Positions 1 to 8,093 of a stretch of 46,965 nt of DNA are shown here, piece by piece. The stretch is from assembly GCF_022271405.1 (NCBI RefSeq), contig NZ_JAJNAL010000039.1:1-46965 (forward strand), given 5' to 3'. The notes below the pieces were generated by a model. The model worked only from the letters and a program-made list of their open reading frames with translations, did not search any database and had not been told where the DNA came from. Each line of letters starts with the position of its first letter. Position 1 is the stretch's first letter. The position numbers and the translations under genes were made by a program. This DNA comes from Rhodopseudomonas infernalis (GTDB lineage: Bacteria; Pseudomonadota; Alphaproteobacteria; Rhizobiales; Xanthobacteraceae).

Positions 1-100
1 CCCCCCCCCCGCCCCCCCCCCGGGGGGGGGGTGGGGGGGGGGGGGCCCCCCACGCGGGCACAGTGCTCGTGGCCCCCCACCCCCGACCCCTCCCCGCAAG
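1..100. other. Low-complexity C/G homopolymer contig end
   Basis: The first ~50 bases are almost only runs of C and then G, followed by a C-rich stretch that gives way to normal sequence by about 100. This looks like a low-quality contig or read end rather than genomic sequence. The gene usually upstream of ruvA, ruvC, is absent because the window stops here. Confidence 0.75.
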
Positions 101-139
101 GGGGATGGGGGAAGAGGCGCCTTGCCTCGGAGCCATCGC

Positions 140-757
140 ATGATCGGCAAGCTCAAGGGCGTCATTGATAGTTACGGCGAGGACTATGTGGTGCTCGACG
201 TCCACGGCGTCGGCTATCAGGTGCATTGCGCCAGCCGCACGCTGCAGGCGCTGCCGTCGCCGGGCGAGGCGGCGACGCTGTCGATCGAGACCTATGTGCG
301 CGAGGACCAGATCAAGCTGTTCGGCTTCCGCACCGATACCGAGCGCGAGTGGTTTCGCCTGCTGCAGACCGTGCAGAGCGTCGGCGCCAAGGTGGCGCTG
401 GCGGTGCTGTCGACGCTGCCGCCGCACGATCTCGCCAATGCCATCGCGCTGCGCGACAAGGCCGCGGTGGCGCGCACGCCCGGCGTCGGGCCGAAGGTCG
501 CCGAGCGCATCGTCACCGAACTGAAGGACAAGGTGCCGGCGCTGAGCAACGTCGACCCCGCGGTGGTGCATCTGTCCGGCGCGATCGACGACAACACCGC
601 GCCGCGCGCGGTGGCGGACGCGATCTCGGCGCTGGTCAATCTCGGCTACGGCCAGCCGCAGGCGGCGGCGGCCGTCGCCGCGGCTTCCCGCGCCGCCGGC
701 GAGGACGCCGCGACCGCGCAACTGATCAAGCTCGGCCTGAAGGAGCTGTCGAAGTGA
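140..757 (+). CDS. ruvA: Holliday junction branch migration protein RuvA
   Basis: RuvA tetramers bind four-way Holliday junctions and load the RuvB motor for branch migration during recombinational repair. The 205-residue product has the typical N-terminus [13 protein letters not shown], an N-terminal OB-fold, helix-hairpin-helix regions (including [13 protein letters not shown] near residue 110-125) and a short C-terminal domain ending GLKELSK that contacts RuvB. The length is normal. The ATG at 140 is chosen because RuvA proteins begin MIGK; an upstream in-frame TTG at 122 would add six residues in poor sequence. It overlaps the next gene by 4 nt (GTGA), so translation is probably coupled. 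Confidence 0.97.
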   Translation: MIGKLKGVIDSYGEDYVVLDVHGVGYQVHCASRTLQALPSPGEAATLSIETYVREDQIKLFGFRTDTEREWFRLLQTVQSVGAKVALAVLSTLPPHDLANAIALRDKAAVARTPGVGPKVAERIVTELKDKVPALSNVDPAVVHLSGAIDDNTAPRAVADAISALVNLGYGQPQAAAAVAAASRAAGEDAATAQLIKLGLKELSK

Positions 758-1179
758 GTATCACCGACGCCGACCGCGCGCTGATCGCAAGCGCCGTCGA
801 GACGATTACCAAGCGCTACCGCAACGACTGGCAGGAAGTCGGCGCCGCGCTGCTGACGCGCACCGGCCAGCGCTACGTCGCGGTCAATCTCGACGCTTAC
901 TTGGGCCGGATGGCGGTGTGCGCCGAAGCGGTCGCGCTGGGGCAGGTGATCACCGAAATCGGCGAAGCCGGCATCGACACCATCGTGGCGGTCCGCCACC
1001 CCAAGCCGCACGACACCGACCGCGAAGTCCGCGTCGTCTCCCCCTGCGGCGCCTGCCGCGAACTGATCTGGGACTACGACCGCCACGCCCGCGTGCTGGT
1101 GCCCGGCCCGGACGGCGTGGAGGCCGTGGGGATCAGCGAGCTGCTGCCGAACAAATACAGTCGGGAGCGGACGTTGTGA
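754..1179 (+). CDS. Cytidine deaminase-family protein
   Basis: A 141-residue zinc-dependent nucleoside deaminase. The catalytic pattern is clear: Cys56-Ala-Glu58 (AVCAEAVAL) and Pro-Cys98-Gly-Ala-Cys101, giving three Zn-binding Cys and the proton-shuttling Glu of the tetrameric cytidine/blasticidin-S deaminase class. The family hydrolyses cytidine-type substrates to uridine products for pyrimidine salvage; the exact substrate cannot be read from sequence. The GTG start at 754 overlaps the ruvA stop, so the gene appears to be translationally coupled inside the ruv cluster. The symbol cdd is avoided because the protein resembles the blasticidin-S-deaminase-like branch as much as Cdd. Confidence 0.88.
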   Translation: MSITDADRALIASAVETITKRYRNDWQEVGAALLTRTGQRYVAVNLDAYLGRMAVCAEAVALGQVITEIGEAGIDTIVAVRHPKPHDTDREVRVVSPCGACRELIWDYDRHARVLVPGPDGVEAVGISELLPNKYSRERTL

Positions 1180-1227
1180 GCAGAGCGTCGATGTTGGCCG
1201 TTGCGCTCACCCCCCGCACAGCGCGCT

Positions 1228-1352
1228 CCCTCTCCCGCTTGCGGGAGAGGGCTGGGGTGAGGGCGACGCGGGCACTGACTCTCCGACCCGTGGAGGGCTC
1301 TTCCCCCACCCGGATCGCTGCGCGATCCGACCTCCCCCGCAAGCGGGAGAGG
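1228..1352. repeat. Dispersed palindromic repeat, family A (composite)
   Basis: Two palindromes sit between the deaminase gene and ruvB. The first (1228-1251) has arms CCCTCTCCCGC and GCGGGAGAGGG around TT. The second (1331-1352) is a variant with the centre CCGCAAGCGG. The same palindrome recurs at 8094, 9955 and 10077, always between genes, and is often followed by a CTGGGGTGAGGGCGA-like tail. It behaves like a REP/BIME-type repeat and could fold in RNA as a processing or termination hairpin. Confidence 0.85.
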
Positions 1353-1395
1353 TTGCGCCGTGCCGGTTGGAGCGCGCGCATGCTATCCTCGCGCC

Positions 1396-2445
1396 ATGAC
1401 TGACCCCTCCCGCCTCGTCACCCCCGAGCGCCGCGGCGATGATCTCGGCGATGCGGCGCTGCGGCCGCAGACTCTGTCCGAGTTCGTCGGCCAGCAGCAG
1501 GCGCGCGCCAATCTGCAGGTGTTCATCGACGCCGCCCGCAAGCGCAAGGAAGCGCTCGACCATGTGCTGTTCGTAGGTCCCCCGGGCCTCGGCAAGACCA
1601 CGCTGGCGCAGATCGTCGCCCGCGAGCTCGGCGTCGGATTTCGCGCCACCTCCGGCCCGGTGATCGCCAAGGCCGGCGATCTCGCGGCGCTGCTGACCAA
1701 TCTCGAAGAACGCGATGTTCTGTTCATCGACGAGATCCACCGCCTCAGCCCGTCGGTCGAGGAGGTGCTGTATCCGGCGATGGAGGACTTTCAGCTCGAT
1801 CTGATCATCGGCGAGGGGCCGGCGGCGCGTTCGGTGAAGATCGATCTGTCGAAGTTCACGCTGGTCGGCGCCACCACGCGCGCCGGCCTGCTCACCAATC
1901 CGCTGCGCGACCGCTTCGGCATTCCGGTGCGGCTGAATTTCTACACCATCGACGAGCTGGAAAGCATCGTGCGGCGCGGCGCCCGCGTGCTCGGCACGCC
2001 GATCACCAATGACGGCGCCAACGAGATCGCCCGCCGCGCCCGCGGCACGCCGCGCATCGCAGGCCGGCTGCTGCGCCGGGTCCGCGACTTCGCCTCGGCG
2101 GCCGACGCCGAAGCGATCGACCGCAAGATCGCCGACCACGCGCTGGGCGCACTCGAAGTGGATAGCGCCGGGCTCGACGCGATGGACCGGCGCTACCTCA
2201 CGACCATCGCGCTGAACTACGGCGGCGGCCCGGTCGGGGTCGAGACCATGGCGGCGGCGCTGTCCGAGCCGCGCGACGCCATCGAGGACATCATCGAGCC
2301 GTATCTGATCCAGTGCGGCTACCTGCAGCGCACCCCGCGCGGCCGCCTGCTCACCGACCACGCCTTCCGCCACCTCGGCCTAGCCGCCCCGTCGCGCGAG
2401 CCGGGGCAATTCGGGCTGTTTGGCGATGCCGGGGATCCAGAGTAG
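1396..2445 (+). CDS. ruvB: Holliday junction branch migration helicase RuvB
   Basis: RuvB is the AAA+ hexameric motor that drives branch migration with RuvA. The 349-residue protein shows Walker A GPPGLGKT (residues 61-68), Walker B LFIDEIH (~109-115), a sensor-1 region VGATTRAG, an arginine-finger segment NPLRDRFG, and the C-terminal winged helix with YLQRTPRGR. Length and motifs are standard. ATG 1396 gives the usual N-terminus; an upstream in-frame start at 1360 would add 12 residues lying in repeat-derived sequence. It is followed 14 nt later by ybgC. Confidence 0.98.
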   Translation: MTDPSRLVTPERRGDDLGDAALRPQTLSEFVGQQQARANLQVFIDAARKRKEALDHVLFVGPPGLGKTTLAQIVARELGVGFRATSGPVIAKAGDLAALLTNLEERDVLFIDEIHRLSPSVEEVLYPAMEDFQLDLIIGEGPAARSVKIDLSKFTLVGATTRAGLLTNPLRDRFGIPVRLNFYTIDELESIVRRGARVLGTPITNDGANEIARRARGTPRIAGRLLRRVRDFASAADAEAIDRKIADHALGALEVDSAGLDAMDRRYLTTIALNYGGGPVGVETMAAALSEPRDAIEDIIEPYLIQCGYLQRTPRGRLLTDHAFRHLGLAAPSREPGQFGLFGDAGDPE

Positions 2446-2459
2446 GCGTGCCGAAAGCA

Positions 2460-2918
2460 ATGAGTAATCCAGTGCCCCACCCCCTCGACGGCGCCATCAT
2501 CGACAGCGCCCATCACATGCAGGTTCGCGTCTACTACGAGGACACCGACTTCTCCGGCATCGTCTATCACGCCAACTATCTGCGGTTCCTGGAGCGCGGG
2601 CGGACCAACTATCTGCGGCTGCTCGGGGCGGCGCAGAGCGAGCTGTTTGCGGAGGCGGAGAGCGAGACGCCGGGGTTCGCGTTCGTGGTGCGGGCGATGC
2701 AGCTCGATTTCCTCAAGCCGGCCAAAATGGACGATGTGCTCGAGGTGATCACCCGGCCGATCGAGGTGCGCGGCGCCTCGATCAGCATGCATCAGCAGGT
2801 GAAACGCCGTGACGACGTGCTGATCGAGGCCAGGGTCAAGGTCGCCTTCGTCTCCGGCGGCCGGGCACGGCCGATCCCACTACCGCTGCGGGTGGCGATG
2901 AAGGCGGACGTGACTTGA
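2460..2918 (+). CDS. ybgC: Tol-Pal-associated acyl-CoA thioesterase YbgC
   Basis: A 152-residue hotdog-fold thioesterase. The motif VRVYYEDTDFSGIVYHANYL contains the catalytic Asp of the 4-hydroxybenzoyl-CoA thioesterase/YbgC family. YbgC proteins hydrolyse acyl-CoAs and are tied to phospholipid metabolism at the Tol-Pal complex. ATG 2460 is preferred; an in-frame GTG at 2448 would add four residues. YbgC is normally followed directly by tolQ, but here tolQ starts about 15 kb downstream. The last ~80 nt of the gene are duplicated at 3835-3918 beyond an inserted gene, so the present 3' end may have been contributed by the insert. Confidence 0.93.
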   Translation: MSNPVPHPLDGAIIDSAHHMQVRVYYEDTDFSGIVYHANYLRFLERGRTNYLRLLGAAQSELFAEAESETPGFAFVVRAMQLDFLKPAKMDDVLEVITRPIEVRGASISMHQQVKRRDDVLIEARVKVAFVSGGRARPIPLPLRVAMKADVT

Positions 2919-2920
2919 TC
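2837..2920 (+). repeat. Direct repeat copy 1: ybgC 3' end (candidate attL)
   Basis: These 84 bp, covering the last codons and stop of ybgC, recur at 3835-3918 exactly 998 bp downstream in the same orientation. I count 6 mismatches, mostly at the distal end near the stop codon. Duplication of a gene's 3' end around an insert is the signature left when an integrating element recombines at that site and restores the gene. Confidence 0.85.
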
Positions 2921-2935
2921 TGCTAGTATTCAGGA

Positions 2936-3745
2936 TCAAAAAATCGCAGGGTCGGAAATCGATGATTTAGTGACCAAGAGATCGGCACCAAGTCGCGCGA
3001 CCGTATCTTTTACAACGTCCGAGTACCATGCAGGAGCCGATGGCGAGATGCAGACTCTTTCGATCAAAGTGCGGATATCGCACGCAACATCTTGTCCGGA
3101 AGGATAAATGGCCTTCGCATTCCTTAAATCTTCGGGCTTCTCAACGCTCTGCAAGAAGCACGCTCGTAGCTCGCGTTCAGGTTCGAAGCTTCTTCGCTTT
3201 CGGAAGAATGGATTAAACATGTTGCCTGGTTCGATATGATCTCGGTCATAGTCGATGTACTGTATCGGGCCGATGCAGATACTTCTGGTGTCGTTTTTGA
3301 TGCTCTCCTTGAGTCTTCCAATTGTTGATTTGATTGCAACCCCGTCTGCGGGGGGTGCATAGACCGACCAAAGAAACGCCGATTCATGTTCATTCATGTT
3401 CCAACAGTTGATATAGATTAGGGCCGCGGAATTATCTCCATCTTGTTTCCGCCGTTGCGGATCAAAAAGATACTCGCGTAGCTCGCGCGAGCGGCAAGCT
3501 TCCAGCGGAAACCCCGTATATCGCTGCATGAACTCTTCATCCTTTATCAGCGCATTGCACAAATCAAGGTCTGGGCGTGATAGCGTTCCTTCGAACGGGT
3601 CTTGTTCGCGAAGCTCCAGCCCCCGACAGAAATAGATGGAAGACTTGGTCAGCAAGCTAAGAAACTTTGCCAAACTCATAAATCTCCAGATTACTGTCTC
3701 CTCCGGCGGCAATGTTCCAGCTGATACGTGAGGAAAGTAGGGCAC
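2936..3745 (-). CDS. DUF2971 domain-containing protein
   Basis: A 269-residue protein of the DUF2971 family, whose biochemical function is unknown to me. Family-like features are the N-terminal IWRFMSLAKFLSLL and IYFCRGLELREQDPFEG segments, the central CWNMNEHESAFLWSVY region (residues ~115-130) and IGPIQYIDYD followed by FRKRRSFEPERELRA. There is no signal peptide or membrane segment. The GTG start at 3745 keeps the conserved N-terminal WRF segment; the next Met (3679) would remove it. Codon use is markedly less GC-biased than in the neighbours (many AAA, TTT, TCT and AGA-type codons), and the gene lies antisense between duplicated ybgC ends. Both indicate horizontal acquisition. A role in defence or stress is possible but unsupported here. 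Confidence 0.8.
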   Translation of the reverse strand: MPYFPHVSAGTLPPEETVIWRFMSLAKFLSLLTKSSIYFCRGLELREQDPFEGTLSRPDLDLCNALIKDEEFMQRYTGFPLEACRSRELREYLFDPQRRKQDGDNSAALIYINCWNMNEHESAFLWSVYAPPADGVAIKSTIGRLKESIKNDTRSICIGPIQYIDYDRDHIEPGNMFNPFFRKRRSFEPERELRACFLQSVEKPEDLRNAKAIYPSGQDVACDIRTLIERVCISPSAPAWYSDVVKDTVARLGADLLVTKSSISDPAIF

Positions 3746-3834
3746 GCGCGCTACCCATTCATTTCTAGTGTTGGCTATGAAGGTTCAATTTATTCCCGCA
3801 GGGGAACCGCAACAATCCGCCCATTGGTTAGAAA

Positions 3835-3918
3835 CAAGGTCGCGTTCGTCTCCGGCGGCCGGGCGCGGCCGATCCCACTACCGCTGCGGGTGGCGATGAA
3901 GGCGGATGTTAACTGATC
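3835..3918 (+). pseudogene. Direct repeat copy 2: displaced ybgC 3'-end fragment (candidate attR)
   Basis: This second copy of the ybgC 3' end still encodes KVAFVSGGRARPIPLPLRVA and then MKADVN plus stop, but has no start or body of its own. It differs from copy 1 at six positions. It is either the original ybgC terminus displaced by the insert or a diverged duplicate. It does not look expressed: no start codon with a ribosome site leads into it. Confidence 0.8.
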
Positions 3919-4008
3919 CTGTGTGCGGCGGCGCACCGACGCTAGGGCGTCCGGTCGTTTGATGCTACGACAGGGTTCGTTCGCTGTCCCCCCGCGCCAG
4001 GATCGCCC

Positions 4009-5394
4009 ATGACTGGTACGATTTCTTCTGGTCCGTTTGCTGCTGGTCCGCTTGCTGCTGATAAGCCTGCTGCTGACAAGCCTGCTGCTGATACGCCCCA
4101 CCGGATCGTCATTGTCGGCGGCGGCGCTGGCGGCCTCGAGCTCGCCACCGCGCTCGGCGACAAATACGGCGACGCCGGTTCCGTCCGCGTCACGCTGGTC
4201 GATCGCAGCCGCACCCACATCTGGAAGCCGCTGCTGCACGCCATCGCGGCCGGCTCGCTACGCCGCTCGCAGCACGAGCTGAACTATCTGGCCCAGGCGC
4301 ACTGGCATCATTTCCACTACCGGCTGGGCGAGATGAACGGGCTGGATCGCGCCCGCAAGGTGATCAAGCTGGCGCCGGTGATCGACGACGAAGGCCGCGA
4401 GATCAATCCGCAAAGCGAACTCGGCTATGACACGCTGATCGTCGCGGTCGGCAGCGTCACCAATGATTTCGGCACGCCCGGCGCCAAGGACTACGCGGTG
4501 CCGCTGGAGACGCCGGAGCAGGCGACGCGGTTCAACCGCCGCATGGTCAATGCCTGCCTGCGCGCCCAGCATCAGCACACCCCGATCGAGCCGGGCCAGT
4601 TGCACGTCGCCATCATCGGCGCCGGCGCCACCGGCACCGAACTCGCCGCAGAACTCCACCACACCGCGCGAGAAATCATCGCCTACGGGCTCGACAAGAT
4701 CGATCCCGAGCACGACCTCAAGATTGTGCTGATCGAGGCGGCCGACCGCATCCTGCCGGCGCTGCCGGAGCGGATCTCGCAGGCGACCCTCAAGCTGCTG
4801 ACCGACCTCGGCGTCGAGGTCCGCACCCGCGCCCGCGTCGCCGAGGTGCTGCCCGACGGCATCAAGCTCGCGGACGGTCAGCACGTCCCGTCCGAACTGG
4901 TGGTGTGGGCGGCGGGCGTGCGCGCGCCGGATTTCCTCAAGGACATCGACGGCCTCGAGACCAACCGGATCAATCAGCTGGTGGTGAAACCGACGCTGCA
5001 GTCGAGCAGCGACGAGGACGTGTTCGCGCTCGGCGATTGCGCCGCCTGCGCGATCCCCGGCTACGAGAACAACGTGCCGCCGCGCGCCCAGGCGGCGCAT
5101 CAGGAGGCCGAGTTCCTGCTGGCGCAGATCGAGAAGCGGCTGGCCGGTCAGCCGCTGGGCGAGTTCCGCTATCGCGATCTCGGCTCGCTGGTGTCGCTCG
5201 GCAAATATTCCGCGGTCGGCAATCTGATGGGCTCGCTGGTCGGCCGAAGCTTCCTGATCGAGGGCTATTTCGCCCGCTTCATGTATCGCTCGCTGTACAA
5301 GATGCACGAAGCCGCTTTGTACGGCCGCGGCCGGACGCTGCTCAGCATGCTGTCCGGCTCGACCCGGCCGACACCGACGGTGAAGCTGCACTGA
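4009..5394 (+). CDS. ndh: Type II NADH dehydrogenase-like FAD oxidoreductase
   Basis: A 461-residue pyridine nucleotide-disulphide oxidoreductase of the NDH-2 type, which passes electrons from NADH to quinone without pumping protons. The FAD-binding motif IVIVGGGAGGLELA lies near residues 33-46 and the NADH-binding motif HVAIIGAGATGTELA around 200. The second FAD contact is VFALGDCAA. The C-terminal FARFMYRSLYKMH region is the usual amphipathic membrane anchor. The N-terminus is extended by about 25 low-complexity residues in which AADKP is tandemly repeated, encoded by CTGCTGCTGA-type repeats; the true start could lie later, but no better in-frame Met precedes HRIVIVGG. An AGGA sits just upstream of ATG 4009. 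Confidence 0.88.
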   Translation: MTGTISSGPFAAGPLAADKPAADKPAADTPHRIVIVGGGAGGLELATALGDKYGDAGSVRVTLVDRSRTHIWKPLLHAIAAGSLRRSQHELNYLAQAHWHHFHYRLGEMNGLDRARKVIKLAPVIDDEGREINPQSELGYDTLIVAVGSVTNDFGTPGAKDYAVPLETPEQATRFNRRMVNACLRAQHQHTPIEPGQLHVAIIGAGATGTELAAELHHTAREIIAYGLDKIDPEHDLKIVLIEAADRILPALPERISQATLKLLTDLGVEVRTRARVAEVLPDGIKLADGQHVPSELVVWAAGVRAPDFLKDIDGLETNRINQLVVKPTLQSSSDEDVFALGDCAACAIPGYENNVPPRAQAAHQEAEFLLAQIEKRLAGQPLGEFRYRDLGSLVSLGKYSAVGNLMGSLVGRSFLIEGYFARFMYRSLYKMHEAALYGRGRTLLSMLSGSTRPTPTVKLH

Positions 5395-5535
5395 CGGCTG
5401 CGGGCCTCGTTCGCGACGGAACAAGAGTGTCCCGCGTGCCGCAGCCGGCGGACTCCGTGTTGTCGCAGGGAGCTGTTCCGCTCCGCGTCGGATAGATTGC
5501 GCGGCTCAACAGATGATTCGGGCGAGGAGCGCGGC

Positions 5536-6774
5536 ATGGCGGGCGTAGACATCGGCAAGGAGCCGCGCGTCGAAATTCTCGGGCCGCGTGAACGCGATCT
5601 GCGGCTGGATTTTCTGCGCGGCCTCGGTCAGTGGATGATCTTTCTCGATCACATTCCCTACAACGTGATGAGCTGGCTGACGCTGCGCAACTACGGCTTC
5701 TGCGATGCCGCCGAGTTCTTCGTCTACATCTCCGGCTATTCGATCGGCTTCGCCTACGGCCCCGCGATCCGCTCCGGCGAGATGGTGGCGGCGATCAAAC
5801 GGCTGTGGACGCGGGCGGCGCAGCTCTATGTCGCGCACGTCTTCTTGTTCCTGTTCTTCACCGCGCAGATCGCGCGCGCCGCGCGGCGCTTCGACAATCC
5901 GATGTACAAGGACGAATTCAACGTCGCGCAGTTTCTCGAAAATCCCGACGTGATGATCCAGCAGGCGCTGCTGCTGAAGTACAAGCCCGTCAACCTCGAC
6001 GTGCTGCCGCTCTACATCGTGTTCGTGGTGGTGGCGCCGCTGATCCTGTGGGGACTGATGCGGCGCCCGACCGTCACGCTGGTGCTGTCGGGCCTGCTGT
6101 ATCTGGTGTCGCGCACGGCCGGCTGGAATCTTCCCTCGTTCCCGGATGGTCATTGGTACTTCAACCCGTTCGCCTGGCAGTTCCTGTTCGTGTTCGGCAT
6201 CTGGTGCGGCTTCGGCAACGGGCCGCAGATCCGCCCCTGGGTGAAGTCGTGGCCGAACCAGACGCTGTCGTGGATCATCGTCGCGGTGGCGTTCGTGATC
6301 GCGATGTCGTGGAATTTCGAGGCGCTGTGGGGGCTGGTGCCGGAGGCGGTCGGCAAGGTGATCTATCCGATCGACAAGACCAGCCTGTCGCCGCTGCGGC
6401 TGATCCATTTCCTGGCGCTGCTGACGATCGTGGTGAAGCTGCTGCCGCCGGATCTGCCGGCGCTGCGCTCGCGCGCGCTGCATCCGATCATCCTGTGCGG
6501 CCAGCGCTCGCTGCCGGTGTTCTGCTTCGGCGTGCTGCTGTCGTTCACCGCGCACTGGATCCTGCGCCAGGTCTCGGGCGGCGTCGCGATGCAGATATTC
6601 GTCAGCCTCGCCGGCATCGGCCTGATGATCGGTATCGCCTGGGTCGCCACCTGGTATCGCAGCCTGCCGACGCTGTTCACCGTGCCGGTGACGATGCCGG
6701 TCGCGGACGAGCCGGCGAAGCAACCGGGCGAGTCCAAGGCGGAGCAGCCGGAAATCGTCAAGGCGTCGGTCTAG
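5536..6774 (+). CDS. opgC: OpgC-like integral membrane acyltransferase
   Basis: A 412-residue polytopic inner-membrane protein of the OpgC/acyltransferase-3-like family. Family features are DLRLDFLRGLGQWMIFLDHI at the N-terminus (residues ~20-39), AAEFFVYISGYSIGFAYG and NPFAWQFLFVFGIWCG. About ten hydrophobic segments are apparent. OpgC proteins succinylate osmoregulated periplasmic glucans; OpgC-domain proteins of this class in alphaproteobacteria are seldom tested, so the substrate is inferred. The ATG at 5536 has GAGGAG upstream and is preferred over a TTG at 5497. The C-terminal tail of ~30 residues is charged and cytoplasm-like. Confidence 0.82.
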   Translation: MAGVDIGKEPRVEILGPRERDLRLDFLRGLGQWMIFLDHIPYNVMSWLTLRNYGFCDAAEFFVYISGYSIGFAYGPAIRSGEMVAAIKRLWTRAAQLYVAHVFLFLFFTAQIARAARRFDNPMYKDEFNVAQFLENPDVMIQQALLLKYKPVNLDVLPLYIVFVVVAPLILWGLMRRPTVTLVLSGLLYLVSRTAGWNLPSFPDGHWYFNPFAWQFLFVFGIWCGFGNGPQIRPWVKSWPNQTLSWIIVAVAFVIAMSWNFEALWGLVPEAVGKVIYPIDKTSLSPLRLIHFLALLTIVVKLLPPDLPALRSRALHPIILCGQRSLPVFCFGVLLSFTAHWILRQVSGGVAMQIFVSLAGIGLMIGIAWVATWYRSLPTLFTVPVTMPVADEPAKQPGESKAEQPEIVKASV

Positions 6775-6782
6775 GCCTTGGC

Positions 6783-6809
6783 TTGACTCGGTGTACCGAT
6801 CGGTACAAT
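6783..6809 (+). promoter_or_regulatory. Promoter with perfect 16-bp TetR-type operator
   Basis: A perfect palindrome TGTACCGATCGGTACA (6792-6807) lies between a -35-like TTGACT (6783-6788) and a -10-like TACAAT (6804-6809; 15-bp spacing). It begins 37 bp upstream of the DUF1348 gene and overlaps the -10. Palindromes of this kind are typical TetR operators, and a tetR gene follows at 7478. A bound repressor would block RNA polymerase. Confidence 0.7.
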
Positions 6810-6843
6810 CTTCGCGGCATTCGATCCGCCGTGGAGAAGCCCG

Positions 6844-7311
6844 ATGTCGCGCCCGCCGCTGCCGCCGTTCACCCGCGAGACCGCCGCCCAGAAGGCGCGG
6901 ATGGCCGAGGACGCCTGGAATTCGCGCGATCCCGTGAAGGTGTCGCTCGCCTACACGCCGGACAGCAGCTGGCGTAACCGCGCGGAATTCTTCCAGGGCC
7001 GCGACGCGATCGTCGCCTTCCTCACCCGGAAATGGGAGCGCGAGCACGAGTACCGGCTGATCAAGGACCTGTGGGCTTTCGACCGGAATTTCATCGCGGT
7101 GCGCTTCCAGTACGAATGGCACGACGATGCCGGCCAGTGGCATCGCTCCTATGGTAACGAGCAATGGGAGTTCGACGAAGCCGGCCTGATGCGCCGCCGC
7201 GAGGCGAGTATCAACGACGTTGCGATCAAAGAGAGCGACCGCCGCTTCCACTGGCCGGCACCGGGGCCACGCCCGGCGGACGTGCCGGGGCTGGCGGCAG
7301 AGCCGTTTTGA
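6844..7311 (+). CDS. DUF1348 / NTF2-like (SnoaL-fold) protein
   Basis: A 155-residue cytoplasmic protein of the DUF1348 family (nuclear transport factor 2-like cone fold). Typical segments are [38 protein letters not shown] and [11 protein letters not shown]-like [13 protein letters not shown]. No catalytic activity is established for the family as far as I know. It starts 37 bp after the palindromic operator and is followed by a tetR gene on the same strand. The natural reading is a small inducible unit: an NTF2-fold protein controlled by the TetR protein encoded at 7478. The ligand is unknown. Confidence 0.87.
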   Translation: MSRPPLPPFTRETAAQKARMAEDAWNSRDPVKVSLAYTPDSSWRNRAEFFQGRDAIVAFLTRKWEREHEYRLIKDLWAFDRNFIAVRFQYEWHDDAGQWHRSYGNEQWEFDEAGLMRRREASINDVAIKESDRRFHWPAPGPRPADVPGLAAEPF

Positions 7312-7355
7312 GCAGTCGCGCTCGATAGATATTAGGAAACGCGGTGAACCAACTC

Positions 7356-7446
7356 CGTCATGCCCGGGCTCGTCCCGGGCATCCTCGCCTTGCAGACTTC
7401 GACCGGGACAGAGGCGTGGATGGCCGGGACAAGCCCGGCCATGACG
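7356..7446. repeat. Dispersed inverted repeat, CGTCATGCCCGGG type
   Basis: The sequence opens CGTCATGCCCGGGCTCGTCC and closes with the near-complement GGACAAGCCCGGCCATGACGG, so the ~90 bp can form a long imperfect hairpin. It lies between the DUF1348 gene and tetR. Related termini (CGTCATT, CGTCATG) occur in the repeats at 33904, 43654 and 43811. Confidence 0.8.
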
Positions 7447-7477
7447 GGGAGGGGGTGCTTGCGTAGTTGAAGAAACA

Positions 7478-8062
7478 GTGCCTGTGAAAACGCCGCGCCC
7501 AGCTATCACCAAGCCATCCACCGACCGCGCCGCGTTGCTGCCGTTGCTCGGGGAGGTGTTCCGCGCCCACGGCTACGAGGGCGCGTCGCTGGCGCTGATC
7601 TCTGAGGCGACCGGGCTCGGCAAGGGCAGCCTGTATCACTTCTTCCCGGGCGGCAAGAAGCAGATGGCCGACGAAGTGCTGGCCGAGATCGACGGCTGGT
7701 TCGAAACCCACATCTTCGCGCCGCTGCGCGATCCGCAGGACCCGCGCGCCGCGATTGCCGCGATGCTGGCCGGCGTCGACGATTACTTCCGCTCCGGCGC
7801 CCGCGTCTGTCTGGTCGGCGTGCTGGCGCTCGGCCATGCGCGCGACGAATTCGCCGCGCCGGTCAATGATTACTTCGCCCGCTGGCAGGACGCGCTCGCC
7901 GCCGCACTGCGCCGCTCCGGCCTGTCGCCCGCGCCCGCACGTCGGCGGGCCGAGGATGCGGTGCTGTCGATCCAGGGCGCTTTGGTGCTCGCCCGCGCCC
8001 GCGACGACGCCAAGGTTTTCGGCCGCGCGCTGGCGGAGTTGAAGGCGCGGCTGCTGGCGTAG
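7478..8062 (+). CDS. TetR-family transcriptional regulator (YxaF/LmrA-like)
   Basis: A 194-residue TetR-family repressor. The helix-turn-helix is LALISEATGLGKGSLYHFFPGGKKQMADEV (residues ~35-65), in the variant form found in YxaF/LmrA-like members. The C-terminal ligand domain runs from ~75. GTG at 7478 is used (GTG 7484 is also possible); no strong SD is visible. The nearest clear palindromic operator is the 16-bp site at 6792, upstream of DUF1348, which this protein probably binds. That the ligand is an electrophile or small aromatic is only a guess from the subfamily. Confidence 0.85.
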   Translation: MPVKTPRPAITKPSTDRAALLPLLGEVFRAHGYEGASLALISEATGLGKGSLYHFFPGGKKQMADEVLAEIDGWFETHIFAPLRDPQDPRAAIAAMLAGVDDYFRSGARVCLVGVLALGHARDEFAAPVNDYFARWQDALAAALRRSGLSPAPARRRAEDAVLSIQGALVLARARDDAKVFGRALAELKARLLA

Positions 8063-8093
8063 TCCTCGACCGTCTCTCCCCGCGCAAAGCGCC

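Larger units (their letters stand above)
2921..3918. mobile_element. Putative small integrated cassette carrying DUF2971
   Basis: The unit of about 1 kb between the two ybgC-end repeats is visibly AT-richer than its surroundings and carries a single gene on the opposite strand. No integrase, transposase or terminal inverted repeat is visible, so it would be a non-autonomous cassette, a remnant, or the result of homologous recombination. The repeat structure is seen; mobility is inferred. Confidence 0.5.

Noticed and set aside
3728-3916. Open frame running into the second ybgC repeat as a separate gene
   Set aside because: Only its end is ybgC-derived; no SD or coding signal before it. Treated as a gene fragment.
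5506-7521. Very long open frame antisense to the OpgC and DUF1348 genes (671 codons, minus strand)
   Set aside because: High-GC DNA gives long antisense frames. Its product is Arg/His/Gln-rich with no domain, while the plus strand carries recognisable families.
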